Assembly: GCF_003434305.1 (NCBI RefSeq)
Contig: NZ_QKKX01000015.1
Span: 62,001 to 126,000, forward strand
DNA length: 64,000 nt
Reading direction: 5' to 3'
From: Micromonospora sp. MW-13
Lineage (GTDB): Bacteria; Actinomycetota; Actinomycetes; Mycobacteriales; Micromonosporaceae
Below the pieces are notes generated by a model, which was not told where the DNA came from, searched no databases, and saw nothing but the letters and a program-made list of their open reading frames with translations. Below are positions 1-7,242 of the stretch, in pieces (the first letter of the stretch is position 1; each line of letters opens with the position of its first letter). The position numbers and the translations under genes are program-made.

Positions 1-1
1 G

Positions 2-493
2 TTGCGCCGGGCCGGGGCGAAGGCCACCTTCTGCGTGATCGGCACCCGGGCCCGGGCGTACCCCCAGCTGGTCGCGCGGATCGTCCGGGAGGGCCACCAG
101 CTGTGCAACCACAGCTGGCGGCACGACCTGGACCTCGGCCGGCGGCCGGTCGCCGATATCCGGGCCGACCTGGTACGCACCAACCGCGCCATCCAGGCGG
201 CGGTGCCGGGCGCCAAGGTGCCGTTCTACCGCCAGCCGGGCGGGAAGTGGACCCCGGAGGTCGTGGCGGTGGGCCGACAGCTCGGCATGCGACCGCTGCA
301 CTGGAGCGTCGACCCGCAGGACTGGGCCAAGCCGTCCGCCTCGACGATCACGCGTCGGGTGACCGGCGCCGTCCGCCCCGGCGCGATCGTGCTGATGCAC
401 GACGGCGGCGGGAACCGGGCCGCCACGATCTCCGCGTGCGCCCACCTCATCGGCGACCTGAAGCGGCGTTACGGGCTGGTGCGACTCAGCTAG
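2..493 (+). CDS. Polysaccharide deacetylase (NodB homology domain), 5' end cut by window
   Basis: This is the C-terminal 163 residues of a NodB-type (carbohydrate esterase 4) deacetylase, a family that removes acetyl groups from peptidoglycan or other N-acetylated sugars outside the membrane. Visible motifs are HSWRH (metal-binding H-S-x-x-H), YRQPGG (the R-x-P-G-G segment) and LMHDG near the C-terminus with the leaving-group His. The first NodB motif (TFDDG) and any signal peptide lie left of the window, so the true start is not visible; the first codon here is only where the sequence begins. It ends at TAG just before the tRNA cluster. Function is firm at family level; the exact substrate is not. 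Confidence 0.85.
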   Translation: MRRAGAKATFCVIGTRARAYPQLVARIVREGHQLCNHSWRHDLDLGRRPVADIRADLVRTNRAIQAAVPGAKVPFYRQPGGKWTPEVVAVGRQLGMRPLHWSVDPQDWAKPSASTITRRVTGAVRPGAIVLMHDGGGNRAATISACAHLIGDLKRRYGLVRLS

Positions 494-546
494 AACCGGC
501 CCTGACCTGCGAGTTTTCGGGCGGGCGTGCCCTCGGCCATACCGAT

Positions 547-576
547 TTGTTTCGCGGGCCGCCCGTCACGTATGCT
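547..576 (+). promoter_or_regulatory. Possible sigma-70-type promoter of the tRNA cluster
   Basis: TTGTTT (547-552) and TATGCT (571-576) are separated by 18 bases, about 70 bases upstream of tRNA-Glu in otherwise very G+C-rich DNA. This fits a housekeeping promoter. It is a motif match only. Confidence 0.35.
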
Positions 577-648
577 TTCCAAGCCTCCGGCGGGGCCGGA
601 TGGGAGCAAGTCCGCTTGAAGTTGCGAGTGTGCAATGATGGCGGGGCC

Positions 649-721
649 GCCCTCATCGTCTAGCGGCCCAGGACGTCGCCCTTTCAAGGCGGTAGCACGG
701 GTTCGAATCCCGTTGGGGGCA
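649..721 (+). tRNA. tRNA-Glu (anticodon TTC)
   Basis: 73 bases fold as a cloverleaf. The acceptor arm 649-655 (GCCCTCA) pairs with 714-720 (TGGGGGC, one G-T). The anticodon loop CTTTCAA gives TTC, and the T loop is GGTTCGAATCC. There is no encoded CCA; the discriminator base is A721. First gene of a three-tRNA cluster. Confidence 0.95.
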
Positions 722-752
722 CGACCGGCGCAAGCCGGAGCAACACCAGCCA

Positions 753-826
753 GGTCCTGTGGAGCAGTTGGAGTGCTCGCCGCCCTGTCAAGGCGGAGGT
801 CGCGGGTTCAAGTCCCGTCAGGACCG
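753..826 (+). tRNA. tRNA-Asp (anticodon GTC)
   Basis: 74 bases. The acceptor arm 753-759 (GGTCCTG) pairs with 819-825 (CAGGACC). The anticodon stem CCGCC/GGCGG has loop CTGTCAA, giving GTC. The T arm GCGGGTTCAAGTCCCGT is present, the discriminator is G, and there is no CCA. It lies 31 bases after tRNA-Glu, likely on the same transcript. Confidence 0.95.
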
Positions 827-929
827 CAAGCGCTGACGCCGCGCGTACCATGCGCGGCGTTCTGCGTATCGGAGCAGGTCCCCGGCCGGCGGTGATCCCG
901 CCGTTTGGGTACCATGAGCCGAGCGGCAC

Positions 930-1003
930 GGCCAGGTAGCTCAGTTGGTACGAGCGTCCGACTGAAAATCGGAAGGTCGGCGGTTCGACCCCGCCCCTGG
1001 CCA
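930..1003 (+). tRNA. tRNA-Phe (anticodon GAA)
   Basis: 74 bases. The acceptor arm 930-936 (GGCCAGG) pairs with 996-1002 (CCTGGCC). The anticodon stem CCGA/TCGG has loop CTGAAAA, giving GAA. The T loop GGTTCGACC is present and CCA is absent. As the last tRNA before the recombinase remnant, it is a candidate former attachment site, but no duplicated 3' segment was found. Confidence 0.95.
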
Positions 1004-1026
1004 CATAGCCTTTCGCCGGGCTACAG

Positions 1027-1060
1027 AGGTCCCCACCTGCGGAAACGCCGGTGGGGACCT
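1027..1060 (+). terminator. Terminator hairpin after the tRNA cluster
   Basis: AGGTCCCCACC (1027-1037) pairs perfectly with GGTGGGGACCT (1050-1060) around a 12-base loop, 23 bases after tRNA-Phe. There is no long T run, as is common in actinobacteria. Confidence 0.75.
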
Positions 1061-1214
1061 TGCTATTGGTACCCCCGGCGCATCAATCGCCGTGGCCCCT
1101 GGTTGACCGCTCTTGACCCTTGATCACCGTCGTTCGTTGCACGTTCGCTGCACGCCGCATGCGAGTCCAAGCCTTCTGATGGTCCTCGGGCAGTCCAGGG
1201 CGCTAGCGTGCCGT

Positions 1215-1607
1215 ATGCCCGTTATTGATCTGGATGTGCCACCGCGCAGCTCGCCGCCTCTGCGACGCCCGCACCCTCGGTTTGTCATTGCAGCCGGCGT
1301 GATGCTGGGCCTTGGCTTTCTCACCGGCGAGCCGGCGGGACGACCCTTGCGGGTTGATCCGGTGTCGGTTTGCGGGCCTCCTACGGTTGAAGCAGATAAC
1401 ACGGCGGCTCCCACAGCTTTTGGGTCGAGCGTCGAGCTCACCATCGATTCTCAGACCGGCTGTATCGTTTCGGTGCGGTGCCACACTCCTCAGCTGCTCG
1501 CTGACCCGGAGCGTTGCGTACGGGCCGCGCGCCCGCTCTCCCCGCTGCTGCCATCCCGTCTGCCGCCGACCCACACACCGTCGGGTCACCTCACTGACCC
1601 AGGCTGA
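1215..1607 (+). CDS. Hypothetical small membrane-associated protein
   Basis: An open frame of 130 codons from ATG 1215. The predicted protein has a Pro/Arg-rich start, one hydrophobic segment at about residues 20-37 (RFVIAAGVMLGLGFLTG) and a Cys-containing, presumably external tail. The DNA here is less G+C-rich than the flanks, matching foreign or decaying DNA near the recombinase remnant. No clear ribosome-binding site precedes the start and I recognise no family. It may be a chance frame. Confidence 0.3.
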   Translation: MPVIDLDVPPRSSPPLRRPHPRFVIAAGVMLGLGFLTGEPAGRPLRVDPVSVCGPPTVEADNTAAPTAFGSSVELTIDSQTGCIVSVRCHTPQLLADPERCVRAARPLSPLLPSRLPPTHTPSGHLTDPG

Positions 1608-1716
1608 CGCGCGGGGCGGGGCGTGGGGTCCGGGCCGGTTGATTTTCCGCCCCGCCGCCGGAGGCGGGCGGGGCGGCGGCTCCGCAGGAGCCGTTTACCA
1701 CGCCCCGGCCCGCGCC

Positions 1717-1880
1717 GCGCGGAGCGCCTTGACGATCTGGCCTTTCACGACCTGCGGCACACCGGGCAGACCTCGCCGCGCAGACCGGCGCGACCCTGGC
1801 CGACCTGATGAAGCGACTCGGGCACTCGTCCATGGCTGCGGCCCGCCGGTACCTACACGCCGTCGATGGGCGTGACCGGC
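1717..1880 (+). pseudogene. Tyrosine recombinase (phage-type integrase) C-terminal remnant, frameshifted
   Basis: The first frame encodes LDDLAFHDLRHTG, the conserved integrase box with the catalytic R-H-x-x pattern. After a single-base frameshift near 1770 the next frame continues with LAAQTGATLADLMKRLGHSS, then RRYLHAVDGRD, which includes the second conserved His and the active-site Tyr region. Only about 50 C-terminal residues remain; the arm-binding and core N-terminal domains are gone. These integrases belong to actinomycete integrative elements (pSAM2-like) that recombine at tRNA genes, and the remnant lies about 0.7 kb from tRNA-Phe. It cannot be functional as read. Confidence 0.75.
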
Positions 1881-1919
1881 CCCTGGCCCGCTCGGCTCTG
1901 CCTGGGACTCATGGGGGAG

Positions 1920-2159
1920 ATGGCGACCCGCGCAACCATCGACTACCGCACCGTCCGGACGGGCCTCCCCCCGTCTCTGTCGAAGATCCCCGCCCGGAGG
2001 GCAATAGCTCTTGCAGTCCGCCAACTGTCCCGTCCGGCCGAACCTGGCACCTTCCGTGGTCAGCCCGCTTCCGAGCCTCGATCGGCAACGATGGGCGGCA
2101 TGGCTCGGCGGATGAAACTGAAGACGTGCAACGAGACCTACCCGGGGGAGGCAAGGTGA
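1920..2159 (+). CDS. Doubtful small ORF overlapping the next start codon
   Basis: A 79-codon frame ends at TGA 2157-2159, which overlaps the GTG start of the following zinc-motif gene in a GTGA arrangement. Such overlap is typical of translationally coupled genes and is the only support. The product has a basic C-terminus and no recognised domain, and the upstream part may be read-through of the integrase remnant. Confidence 0.2.
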   Translation: MATRATIDYRTVRTGLPPSLSKIPARRAIALAVRQLSRPAEPGTFRGQPASEPRSATMGGMARRMKLKTCNETYPGEAR

Positions 2160-2323
2160 CTCAGCGCTCGCAGCACCAGCGGGGCCGGTGCCCCGTCTGT
2201 AAACGCCTCGTAGCCCTCACCGCTGACGGAAGAGTTGCGCGGCACAACGGCACCATTCGTGCCTACGCCCCGCCGGAGGAGTGCTTCGGGGGTGGACAGC
2301 GAGCGGAAGCCACGGGGTCATGA
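2156..2323 (+). CDS. Small zinc-ribbon-like protein of mobile-element type
   Basis: A 55-residue protein starting at GTG 2156, with a strong ribosome-binding site (GGGGGAGG, 2144-2151). It contains CPVCKRLVALTADG followed by a His (RHN) and a late Cys in a Gly-rich context (ECFGGG). From general knowledge, small C-x-x-C...H...C proteins with a similar phrase are common cargo of actinomycete plasmids and integrative elements and probably bind one zinc. The setting beside an integrase remnant fits such a leftover gene. No specific function can be assigned. Confidence 0.5.
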   Translation: MTQRSQHQRGRCPVCKRLVALTADGRVARHNGTIRAYAPPEECFGGGQRAEATGS

Positions 2324-2667
2324 TCAACAGCGCGGCCCTGCGTAGATGCCAAGTCAGTCCGGACAGGTGCCACGGTGGTGCCGACTACAGCCGGACGGTG
2401 CCAGGTTCGTCCGGACGGGACACCAACGCGGCCGGCCGGCCCGGCCGATGCCGGCCGGAGGTCGCCAGCGGGCCGGGGCCGGGCCGGCGCGGCCCGCTTG
2501 CGGGCCGCCGCTCCGACCGGAGGACAGGCGTGGCGACCGACGACATAAAGGTTCCGTGAACCCAGCCACCGGAGGCATCCGTGCTCCCATAGACGCGCCT
2601 TTTACACGCGTGTCAGGCGCAACTGATCCACGGCACTACGCCACGACACGGCCCCAGGAGGCCCCAG
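2324..2667. other. Intergenic stretch, no gene recognised
   Basis: 344 bases without a convincing gene. It contains repeated GTCCGGAC-like words around 2355-2420 and a short palindrome ACACGCGTGT (2604-2613) about 55 bases before the next gene, which could be a regulator site. AGGAGG near the right end is the ribosome-binding site of the following secreted protein. Confidence 0.4.
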
Positions 2668-3039
2668 ATGACAGCTTCGACTCGCACGCGCAAGGCATGG
2701 CGACCGGTCCTGATCGGCGCCCTGGCCCTGGCAGGAATGGCCACCACCGCGACGCCGGCAAGCGCAGCCACCACCAACCGCACCGGACTCTGCAACAAGG
2801 CGACCTACTCGGCGACCCTGGAGTTCCCCTCGCGTGGCGGGTTCTCCAGCTATCTGGTCACGCAGGGCAAGTGTTGGAGCATCACGCTCGCCGCCGGCAG
2901 CACTGAGCCTGTCTACGTGTATGCCCACGGGAACGGCGCGAAGGTCTTCCTCGGCTCGCGGACGATCAAGACGGGCGAGCACAACGTCTTCCGGACCTAC
3001 GGCACGATCTTCTCGCCCTCCTACAGCTTCTCGCACTAG
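2668..3039 (+). CDS. Small secreted protein of unknown function
   Basis: 123 residues. ATG 2668 follows a good ribosome-binding site (CAGGAGG). The N-terminus is a classic signal peptide: basic start with two Arg, a hydrophobic core (VLIGALALAGM) and an Ala-x-Ala cleavage site near residue 33 (PASAA). The mature part of about 90 residues has two Cys, many Ser/Thr/Tyr/Gly and a beta-strand-like pattern, suggesting a small disulphide-linked beta protein. It stands alone and is followed by a strong terminator, so it is monocistronic. I recognise no family. Confidence 0.75.
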   Translation: MTASTRTRKAWRPVLIGALALAGMATTATPASAATTNRTGLCNKATYSATLEFPSRGGFSSYLVTQGKCWSITLAAGSTEPVYVYAHGNGAKVFLGSRTIKTGEHNVFRTYGTIFSPSYSFSH

Positions 3040-3054
3040 CTGACGGCCGCAATC

Positions 3055-3088
3055 GCCCCGCGCGCCCTTTGGGAAGGGCGCGCGGGGC
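3055..3088 (+). terminator. Strong terminator after the secreted protein gene
   Basis: GCCCCGCGCGCCC (3055-3067) and GGGCGCGCGGGGC (3076-3088) form a 13-bp perfect stem with an 8-base loop, 15 bases past the stop codon. Confidence 0.85.
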
Positions 3089-3403
3089 CAGGGCGAATCG
3101 CGTAGCCGGGCGGTGCAGGTGCCCTGGTGCTCGATGACGCGGTGCCCCACGCTCTCCAGCTTCCACGGTGGGCGGGTCGAGCTGGTCATCTCGGCGCGAT
3201 AGTCGCGCGCTTCCAACTGCTGGCGCCGCCCGATCATCCGGCATCCGGCTGCGGACGCCCGTTTCACCCGTATCGTGCCCACGTTCACCGCCCTGTCGCG
3301 TCCGCAGGTGGATCGGGACTGTCCGCAATCCGGACGCGCCCTGTCCGATTCAGGGCAAGCAGGAAGCTGCACGCTGGGGCATCAGCCGGTATGGTCCGGA
3401 CCT
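3089..3403. other. Intergenic stretch with two short inverted repeats before the SRPBCC gene
   Basis: 315 bases with no recognised gene. Close to the next gene are GTCCG-5-CGGAC (3321-3335) and CCCTG-7-CAGGG (3339-3355). Placed about 50-80 bases before the start, they could be an operator for the downstream gene. Confidence 0.35.
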
Positions 3404-3913
3404 ATGGGACAGGAGATGGCCGGACCTGCGGGCGTCCGGCAGGACGTCGGGCGGTACTCGCTGCGCAGCAGTCTCCTCGTCCCTTCCTCCGCCGAACAGG
3501 CCTTCGCCGTGTTCACCGGGGCGCTGGCCGACTGGTGGGTCCGGGAGTACACCTGGTCCGGCCCGGCGGCGCTGGCGGAGCTGGGCATCGAACCGCGCGC
3601 CGGCGGCATGCTCTACGAGATCGGCCCGTACGGCTTCCGGAGCGACTGGGGCCGGGTGCTCACCTGGGACCCGCCCCGGCGGCTGGTGTTCACCTGGCAG
3701 ATCGGCCCGGACCGGGTGCCGGTCCCCGACCCGGCGCGGGCCAGCGAGGTGGAGGTGCTGTTCCTGCCGGAGGGGTCGGAGCGGACCCGGGTGGAGGTCG
3801 AGCACCGGCACTTCGACCGGCACGGCGAGGCCGCCGAGGGATACCGGCAGGCGCTCACCGCAGGCTGGCACGAGTTGCTCGCCCGCTACCTGGCCTCGGC
3901 CACCCAGCCCTGA
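3404..3913 (+). CDS. SRPBCC / AHSA1-type START-fold protein
   Basis: 169 residues of the SRPBCC (Bet v1-like, activator-of-Hsp90 homologue) superfamily, small cytoplasmic proteins that bind hydrophobic ligands. Seen in the sequence: an early strand, an AFAVFTGALADWWV helix, the GRVLTWDPPRRLVFTWQ segment typical of AHSA1 proteins, a charge-rich EVEVLFLPEGSERTRVEVEH strand pair and a long C-terminal helix ending GWHELLARYL. Either ATG 3404 or ATG 3416 could be the start; neither has a well-spaced ribosome-binding site, so the mRNA may be leaderless. Ligand unknown. Confidence 0.8.
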   Translation: MGQEMAGPAGVRQDVGRYSLRSSLLVPSSAEQAFAVFTGALADWWVREYTWSGPAALAELGIEPRAGGMLYEIGPYGFRSDWGRVLTWDPPRRLVFTWQIGPDRVPVPDPARASEVEVLFLPEGSERTRVEVEHRHFDRHGEAAEGYRQALTAGWHELLARYLASATQP

Positions 3914-3933
3914 CCCGACAGGCGACCGCACGG

Positions 3934-4635
3934 TCAGTGGGGGAGTTGGTGGGGTCGGGTGGGGGGTAGGCGCTGGCCGCCCAGGTCGGCGCGGCGGCCG
4001 GCTGCGGCGCCCGAGCCGAAACCGGTGCCGGCGAGCCGGCGCGGTGCGGCGGCGCGCAGCCGGGGGTAGGCCTCGGCCACCCGGCGCTGGACCCGGTCCG
4101 AGCGGTCGGCCAGCACGAGCGCGACCGAGGGCCCGCCGGAGTCGGCGACCGCCCCGGCCTCCGCCTCGACCAGCCGCGTGCCGACCACCTGGGCGAAGCC
4201 GGCGAGCCAGGAGCGCCGGAACGCGGCCGGGTGCTCCCCCACCGGGACGACCGCCCCGGCCAGCCCGTGCGCCGCCTGCACCAGCAGCGAGGTGAAGAGC
4301 AGGTCGACCCGCTCCAGGTCGCTGGCGAAGCCGAACAGGTGCATCGTGAAGCCGCTGCCGTGCCGGCGACGGACGCAGCGGCAGCGCAGCGGGGCGGCGA
4401 CGGCGGCGAGCAGGCCGGCCTTGTCCCGGGCGTACGGGGCGACGACCTCGACCAGCCGGTCGCCGACCGGGTCGGTGGCCGGGTCGCGGGCCGCCAGCAG
4501 GGCCCGGTCCACGCCGTAGCGGGCGATCAGCTCGGTCGCCTTGGCGGTGAACGCGGCCGACTCCTCCGGCGTGCAGGCCGGGTCCTCGGCCTGCGCCAGC
4601 AGCTTGCGCACCTTGGCGAGCATGGCCTCCGACAT
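3934..4635 (-). CDS. DUF2786-domain protein
   Basis: 233 residues from ATG at 4635, with a modest GGTGG ribosome-binding site. The N-terminal about 40 residues (LAKVRKLLAQAED..TPEESAAFTAKATELIARYG) are the DUF2786 signature, a short helical module. The middle contains a basic Cys-rich run (RCRCVRRRHGS) and a helical region, and the C-terminus is Arg/Gly-rich. The family is widespread in actinobacteria and phages but has no established biochemical role. It diverges from the secreted-protein gene at 4760. Confidence 0.75.
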   Translation of the reverse strand: MSEAMLAKVRKLLAQAEDPACTPEESAAFTAKATELIARYGVDRALLAARDPATDPVGDRLVEVVAPYARDKAGLLAAVAAPLRCRCVRRRHGSGFTMHLFGFASDLERVDLLFTSLLVQAAHGLAGAVVPVGEHPAAFRRSWLAGFAQVVGTRLVEAEAGAVADSGGPSVALVLADRSDRVQRRVAEAYPRLRAAAPRRLAGTGFGSGAAAGRRADLGGQRLPPTRPHQLPH

Positions 4636-4759
4636 GCCACCAGAGCTATCACACCGCCCCGGACACCGCGGGGCCGGCGGCGAGATTGATCGACCCGTAT
4701 CATCGTCGCGCTTGGTGAATCGTCCGGTACGGACGGTCAGTCGACAGTTGGAGGCGCCC

Positions 4760-5206
4760 ATGTCATCCCCGGCCGTCCGCCTGCTGGCCACGACGACGGC
4801 AGCGGCGTCGCTGCTCGCCCTCGCGGCCCCCGCCCAGGCGGCCCCCGCGCCCACGAGGCCCGACGCGGGCGCGCCCGTGACGAACCTCGCCGGCACCCTC
4901 GCCACCTGCTACGGCGGCGCGGTGCGCTCGTACTTCCAGACCGGGAGCTGGGGTGGGGAGGCCGGCACCTACCGGACCACCAGCCGCTGCGCGGACGTCA
5001 ACGTCCGCAACGCGAGCAGCTTCGGCACCCAGGCCTGCGTGGTCTTCGTCGACAAGACCAACAGCTGCAACTACTGGACCTATCTCCCGGCGCAGTCCGG
5101 GTGGATCACGGTGGCCACCAACGTCCGGGACGGGGTGAACTTCCGGGTCCGCTTCTCCAACCTGCGCTACGAGTACGAGCCGCTGGTCGCGTACCACGCG
5201 TTCTGA
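4760..5206 (+). CDS. Small secreted protein of unknown function
   Basis: 148 residues from ATG 4760 with ribosome-binding site TTGGAGG. The signal peptide covers about residues 1-28 with an AQA-AP cleavage region. The mature chain has four Cys and many aromatic residues (CYGGAVRSYFQTG, NSCNYWTYLP, NLRYEYEPLVAYHAF), consistent with a small disulphide-stabilised beta domain. Similar architecture is frequent in actinomycete exoproteins, but I do not recognise a named family. The gene appears monocistronic. Confidence 0.7.
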   Translation: MSSPAVRLLATTTAAASLLALAAPAQAAPAPTRPDAGAPVTNLAGTLATCYGGAVRSYFQTGSWGGEAGTYRTTSRCADVNVRNASSFGTQACVVFVDKTNSCNYWTYLPAQSGWITVATNVRDGVNFRVRFSNLRYEYEPLVAYHAF

Positions 5207-5252
5207 GCGGCGGCGCCCCGGCGGCCGGTCCCCCCGGACCGGTGTCGGGGCG

Positions 5253-5642
5253 TCAGGCGACCCGGCTGCGCAGGGTGGCCACCGTCGAGCCGGCGAGGGT
5301 GAGCAGGCAGTCCGGCAGCAGGCCGTCGGCGACCGCCGCACCGAACAGGGCCTCGCCGGTGTCGGCGTCGGCGTTGGCGTACGCGCTGACGAAACGGGCC
5401 ACCCAGCGGGTGTCGTAGCCGGCCTCGTCGATGCCGGGGAAGTCCAGCGCCGCGCCGCCGGGGGCGGGCACGTCCCCGACCATCGTGGCCGCCAGGCACC
5501 AGGCCACCCCGTACGCCCCCGCGAGGCCGGCGCGGTCGACCACCTCGTCGAAGGTGCCCACCACCGCGTCGCCGTCTCCGGCCAGGGCCGAGTGGAGCAC
5601 GAGGGTCGCGTCGTCCAGCGTCTGCTGCGGTACGTCCGTCAC
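5253..5642 (-). CDS. Conserved hypothetical protein, acidic helical
   Basis: 129 residues from GTG 5642 (VTDVPQQTLDDATLVLHSA). The chain is Ala/Asp-rich and mostly helical by pattern, with no signal peptide, transmembrane segment or known catalytic motif. An upstream in-frame extension lacks conserved-looking sequence and was not used. It is convergent with the secreted-protein gene and divergent from the binding-protein gene. No function can be inferred. Confidence 0.55.
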   Translation of the reverse strand: MTDVPQQTLDDATLVLHSALAGDGDAVVGTFDEVVDRAGLAGAYGVAWCLAATMVGDVPAPGGAALDFPGIDEAGYDTRWVARFVSAYANADADTGEALFGAAVADGLLPDCLLTLAGSTVATLRSRVA

Positions 5643-5811
5643 CCGGCGAACTGTACGACGGGTGGTCAACCCGTGACCACCCGAAAGCGCCGACCCGGTC
5701 ACCCTGCGTGCACATGCGGGACTAGCAGGCGATTGACCGGGATCCACGGCCCCGCCGAACAGCCCGGCACGCTAATGTGCGCAGCGGACCTTCGCCGGAG
5801 GAAGGACGACC

Positions 5812-7149
5812 ATGCTCGTATCACACGGCCCGCGCGCCGCCGCTCTGGTGGCCTGCGGGGCGTTGCTCCTCGCCGGTACCGCCTGCGGCGCCGACAAGCC
5901 AGAGGAGGCGACCACCACCCAGGTCCGCCTCTACGGCACCGACGGCAACATGACCAATGCGTACGCCGTGGAGCTGAAGGAGCGCGCCGATCTGATCGAC
6001 GGCATGAAGGGCACCACCCCGCTCACGCCGCTGCCGGACGCCTTCAAGAACCGGCTTCGGTCCGTCGATCCGAAGCTCGGCGACTACCTCTACGCCGGCG
6101 AGTCGTACGACGCGGTGATCATCAGCGCGCTGGCCGCGCAGCTCGCCGGCAGCACCGAGCCCGGGGAGATCGCCAAGCAGATCGTCGGCGTGACCAACAA
6201 CGGCCAGCGTTGCGAGGAGGCGGCGGACTGCCTGCGGCTGGCCCGCGACGGCCAGGACATCGAGTACCGGGGGGTGTCGCTCAACCGGGCCGGGTTCACC
6301 GACGCCGGGGAGCCGGCCACGGCCAGCTACGCCACCCTGACCTTCGGGGAGCGCACGCTCGACGACGGCAAGACCGAGTTCGTCGGCGCCGGTGACGACT
6401 CGGCGGCGAGCACCAAGAACCCGCCCCGGCCGCGCAAGCAGCGCGGGAAGGTCCCCTCGGCGCCGCTGGTCCTCGGTGGCCTGCTGCCGCGCACCGGCGA
6501 CCTGGCCCTGTCGTACCCGCCGCTGGCCGCCGGGGTCGCGCTGGCGGTCAAGGAGATCAACAGCGCGGGCGGGGTGCTCGGCGAGCCGGTGGTCTGGCTC
6601 GACGGCGACGACGGCACCAACCCGGACGTCGCCAGGGCCACCGTGGCCAAGCACATCCGGGAGGGCGCGCACGTCATCATCGGCGCTGGCGCCTCGGGCA
6701 TCTCCCGCACCGTGCTGCCGGACGTGGTGGCCGCCGGCCGGGTGCTCTTCTCGCCGTCCAACACCGACGCCGGGCTGACCTCGATGGAGGACAAGGGCCT
6801 CTACTTCCGTACCGCCCCGCCGGACAGCCTCCAGGGCCGGGCGCTGGCGGACGTGATCCTCCGCGACGGGCCACACCGGATCGCGCTGGTCGCCCGGAAG
6901 GACTCCTACGGCGAAGGTCTCCAGGAGAACGTCCGCGCCGAGCTGGAGCGGGCCGGCATCGGCAGCGACCGGGTGAAGCTGCTGACGTACGAGCCGCCGG
7001 CCGACGCGAAGGCCCCGCCGCTGGACTTCACCGCCGGCGCCCGGGAGATCAAGGAGTACGGCGCGGAGGCCGTGCTGATCATCGGCTTCGCCGAGTCCGC
7101 GCAGGTGATCCGGGCACTCGCCGACTCCGGGGTGCAGATCCGGCACTGA
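5812..7149 (+). CDS. Substrate-binding lipoprotein of the branched-chain amino-acid type with permuted lobes
   Basis: 445 residues. The signal peptide ends in a lipobox-like AGTAC with Cys25 as the predicted lipid anchor. The protein belongs to the Leu/Ile/Val-binding (Peripla_BP_6) family, but its segments are in reversed order. Residues about 38-190 (RLYGTDGNMTNAY, SYDAVIISALAAQLAG, DIEYRGVSL) match what is normally the C-terminal part. Residues about 217-445 (APLVLGGLLPRTGDLAL, AVKEINSAGG, GLYFRTAPPDSLQGR, AVLIIGFAESAQVI) match the normal N-terminal part. An Arg/Pro/Lys linker (NPPRPRKQRGK) joins the halves. No permease or ATPase genes are adjacent, so it may be an orphan sensor or work with a remote transporter. 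Confidence 0.85.
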   Translation: MLVSHGPRAAALVACGALLLAGTACGADKPEEATTTQVRLYGTDGNMTNAYAVELKERADLIDGMKGTTPLTPLPDAFKNRLRSVDPKLGDYLYAGESYDAVIISALAAQLAGSTEPGEIAKQIVGVTNNGQRCEEAADCLRLARDGQDIEYRGVSLNRAGFTDAGEPATASYATLTFGERTLDDGKTEFVGAGDDSAASTKNPPRPRKQRGKVPSAPLVLGGLLPRTGDLALSYPPLAAGVALAVKEINSAGGVLGEPVVWLDGDDGTNPDVARATVAKHIREGAHVIIGAGASGISRTVLPDVVAAGRVLFSPSNTDAGLTSMEDKGLYFRTAPPDSLQGRALADVILRDGPHRIALVARKDSYGEGLQENVRAELERAGIGSDRVKLLTYEPPADAKAPPLDFTAGAREIKEYGAEAVLIIGFAESAQVIRALADSGVQIRH

Positions 7150-7156
7150 CCCGACG

Positions 7157-7198
7157 CGCGACGGCCGCCCCGGCAGACTCGCGGGGGCGGCCGTCGCG
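7157..7198 (+). terminator. Terminator after the binding-protein gene
   Basis: CGCGACGGCCGCCCC (7157-7171) pairs with GGGGCGGCCGTCGCG (7184-7198), a 15-bp perfect stem. It lies between convergent genes and may serve both strands. Confidence 0.8.
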
Positions 7199-7242
7199 TT
7201 CTCGGCGCGGGTCCGGCGCGCACCGGGCCGGCCGGCGCGCGG

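Noticed and set aside
1717..1880. Functional integrase
   Set aside because: Only the last part of the catalytic domain remains and it is frameshifted.
930..2667. att direct repeats of tRNA-Phe
   Set aside because: No second copy of the tRNA 3' end was seen in the right-hand 1.6 kb.
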